A DNA stretch of 64,000 nt, taken from contig WNNJ02003727.1 in the NCBI GenBank assembly GCA_012934845.2, positions 124,001 to 188,000 of the forward strand, written 5' to 3'. Position numbers and translations under genes: made by a program. Positions 63,201 to 64,000 of this stretch are shown here, piece after piece; the stretch's first letter is position 1, and each line of letters begins with the position of its first letter. Origin of the DNA: Pomphorhynchus laevis. Taxonomy: Eukaryota > Acanthocephala > Palaeacanthocephala > Echinorhynchida > Pomphorhynchidae. The notes beneath the pieces were generated by a model. That model searched no databases. It had not been told where the DNA came from and saw nothing but the letters and a program-made list of their open reading frames with translations.

Positions 63201-64000
63201 CAGTACCTTATTGTATTGAATAATGTTGTAAAAACATTGTATAAAATTATGTAATATAATTATTACAATTATTATGATTATAATTTTGTAATATTTGTTG
63301 AAATGCAACATTTCAACAAATATATCGATATATTTTGATTAAATATATATCTTCTTTTTTCATAATTTAACTTTCTTATTTAACTTCTTTTTTATTTTCT
63401 AATCTTTAACTTAAAGATTACATTTTTAACTTTAAATTACCTTAAAATCAAGCTATAGATGTTTATTATGTTAAACATCAATAAAGATGTTTATTATACT
63501 AAATATATAATTTGAATATATAATTTTACTAATAAATTTCAGCACTAGTTCCACATAGTTTGTATTTACAGTTTTTTAGTAAAACTAATGCTAACGTGTT
63601 TGTTGAATGGAAAATATGTTAAGATTTAGACGTATTTGACAGTTTTTGACAATTTTTATTCAATTTGTACTTCAAATAATTATTTTACAAAATTAGGTTT
63701 ACCATGGTGATCTCAAATTGGAAAACATACTGCTTACGAGTTGGAATAAAGTGTTTTTAACTGATTTTGCTGGTTATAAACCCACATGGCTTCCGTCGGT
63801 AAATACGAAAATTAATACATTAATAAATATGAATACATAAATACATCTTTTAATTTAATCAGGAAGATCCAAGCGTATACTATTATTTCTTCGTCTCAGA
63901 TCAAAGAGATTGCTGTACAGTTGCTCCTGAGCGGTTTATAAATTTTATGGACATAGATGAAGGCATTATGGACACATTCAGTAAAAGTGGACAAATGAAA
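60235..64000 (+). CDS. VPS15: VPS15/PIK3R4 kinase-like domain, three exons, 3' part off window
   Basis: Exons: about 60235-60355 ([40 protein letters not shown]), 63697-63798 ([34 protein letters not shown]) and 63863-64000 ([35 protein letters not shown]), still open at the edge. Junctions are GT-AG: intron 1 60356-63696 (phase 0), intron 2 63799-63862 (64 bp, phase 0). The catalytic-loop [11 protein letters not shown] in place of DFG, and APERF are VPS15 hallmarks. VPS15 is the myristoylated scaffold of the VPS34 complex, making PI3P for autophagy and endosomal sorting. The N-terminal exon lies left of 60235 and was not found. An alternative acceptor at 60248 cannot be excluded. Confidence 0.85.
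60791..61022. repeat. Giant palindrome in VPS15 intron 1
   Basis: 60835-60928 and 60929-61022 are 94-bp complementary arms with no loop and only a few mismatches, centred on CCATTATCATGATAATGG. Just left, 60791-60834 holds three alternating copies of the AATTCGTGTCTTTTTA word in opposite orientations. Each long arm contains TGATAATGGCC-TTGGT-GGTCGAAAGC, a hammerhead-like layout. It could be a PLE terminal-repeat pair or a foldback element. Confidence 0.8.
61023..62458. other. VPS15 intron 1 interior
   Basis: Mixed AT-rich DNA. A less AT-rich stretch (61340-61760) has the words GGTCAATCA and ATCATATGATGG but no recognisable gene. An open plus frame at 62135-62371 is AT-driven and unrecognised. 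Confidence 0.35.
62459..62743. repeat. Second hairpin in VPS15 intron 1
   Basis: Arms 62459-62559 and 62642-62743 are complementary at about 90% or better (AATTATTTTTGTATCTAAAT, ATTTCGTTCGATAACCGCGG) with an 82-bp AT-rich spacer. No coding. It resembles a foldback MITE or an inverted terminal-repeat pair. No TSD was identified. Confidence 0.75.

Overview
This window is AT-rich animal DNA, almost certainly from an invertebrate. There are no operons or bacterial signals. The one clearly functional host gene is at the right edge: exons of VPS15/PIK3R4, the kinase-like regulatory subunit of the class III PI3-kinase, with GT-AG introns of about 3.3 kb and 64 bp. Nearly everything else is a graveyard of non-LTR retrotransposons. 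The species cannot be named from the sequence.

LINE families, named here for convenience. A and B are CR1/L2-like, with a Cys-rich (PHD-like) ORF1, an APE endonuclease, a reverse transcriptase (RT) with YADD, and a conserved 3' hairpin. C is a second CR1-like family. D is Jockey-like, with a gag-like ORF1 carrying zinc knuckles and an ORF2 of about 820 residues. E and F are further CR1-like RT lineages. There is also one RTE element and one LINE with an R2/NeSL-type C-terminus. Penelope-like elements (PLEs) form a further layer, with YIDD RT pieces, tandem and inverted terminal repeats, and hammerhead ribozyme motifs.

Layout. 1-9975: CR1-like copy C1 (minus), interrupted by Jockey-like D1 (11-bp target site duplication, TSD) and by L2-like A1. 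10.4-12.4 kb: short PLE, L2 and CR1 scraps. 12.4-16.2 kb: C2 (plus) split by A2 (8-bp TSD). 16.2-18.6 kb: an ORF1 with eight 20-bp 5' repeats, then an E-type RT. 18.9-27.1 kb: a three-level nest, RTE interrupted by B1, itself interrupted by A3. 27.4-38.6 kb: D2, D3 and D4 in a row (plus), with A4 between D3 and D4. 39.0-39.2 kb: a ubiquilin-like UBA fragment. 39.6-50.6 kb: a PLE array, with one PLE copy split by D5 (12-bp TSD) and by a head-to-head E/F pair. 50.6-54.4 kb: retroelement tails and long direct repeats. 56.6-58.1 kb: PLE inverted repeat with two hammerhead motifs, then PLE RT. 58.05-58.55 kb: a displaced 3' end of 28S rRNA interrupted by an L2 tail. 58.55-59.5 kb: the R2/NeSL-like fragment. 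60.2-64.0 kb: VPS15, whose long intron holds two large palindromes.

The most unusual recurring signal is that element breakpoints often carry perfect short inverted repeats with 1-31 nt loops (10723, 11530, 18598, 18821, 26265, 58018, 59493, and imperfectly 8114), plus an 80-100 bp fold-back inside A3. This suggests a repeated fold-back or template-switching mechanism. No intact, clearly mobile LINE is present.
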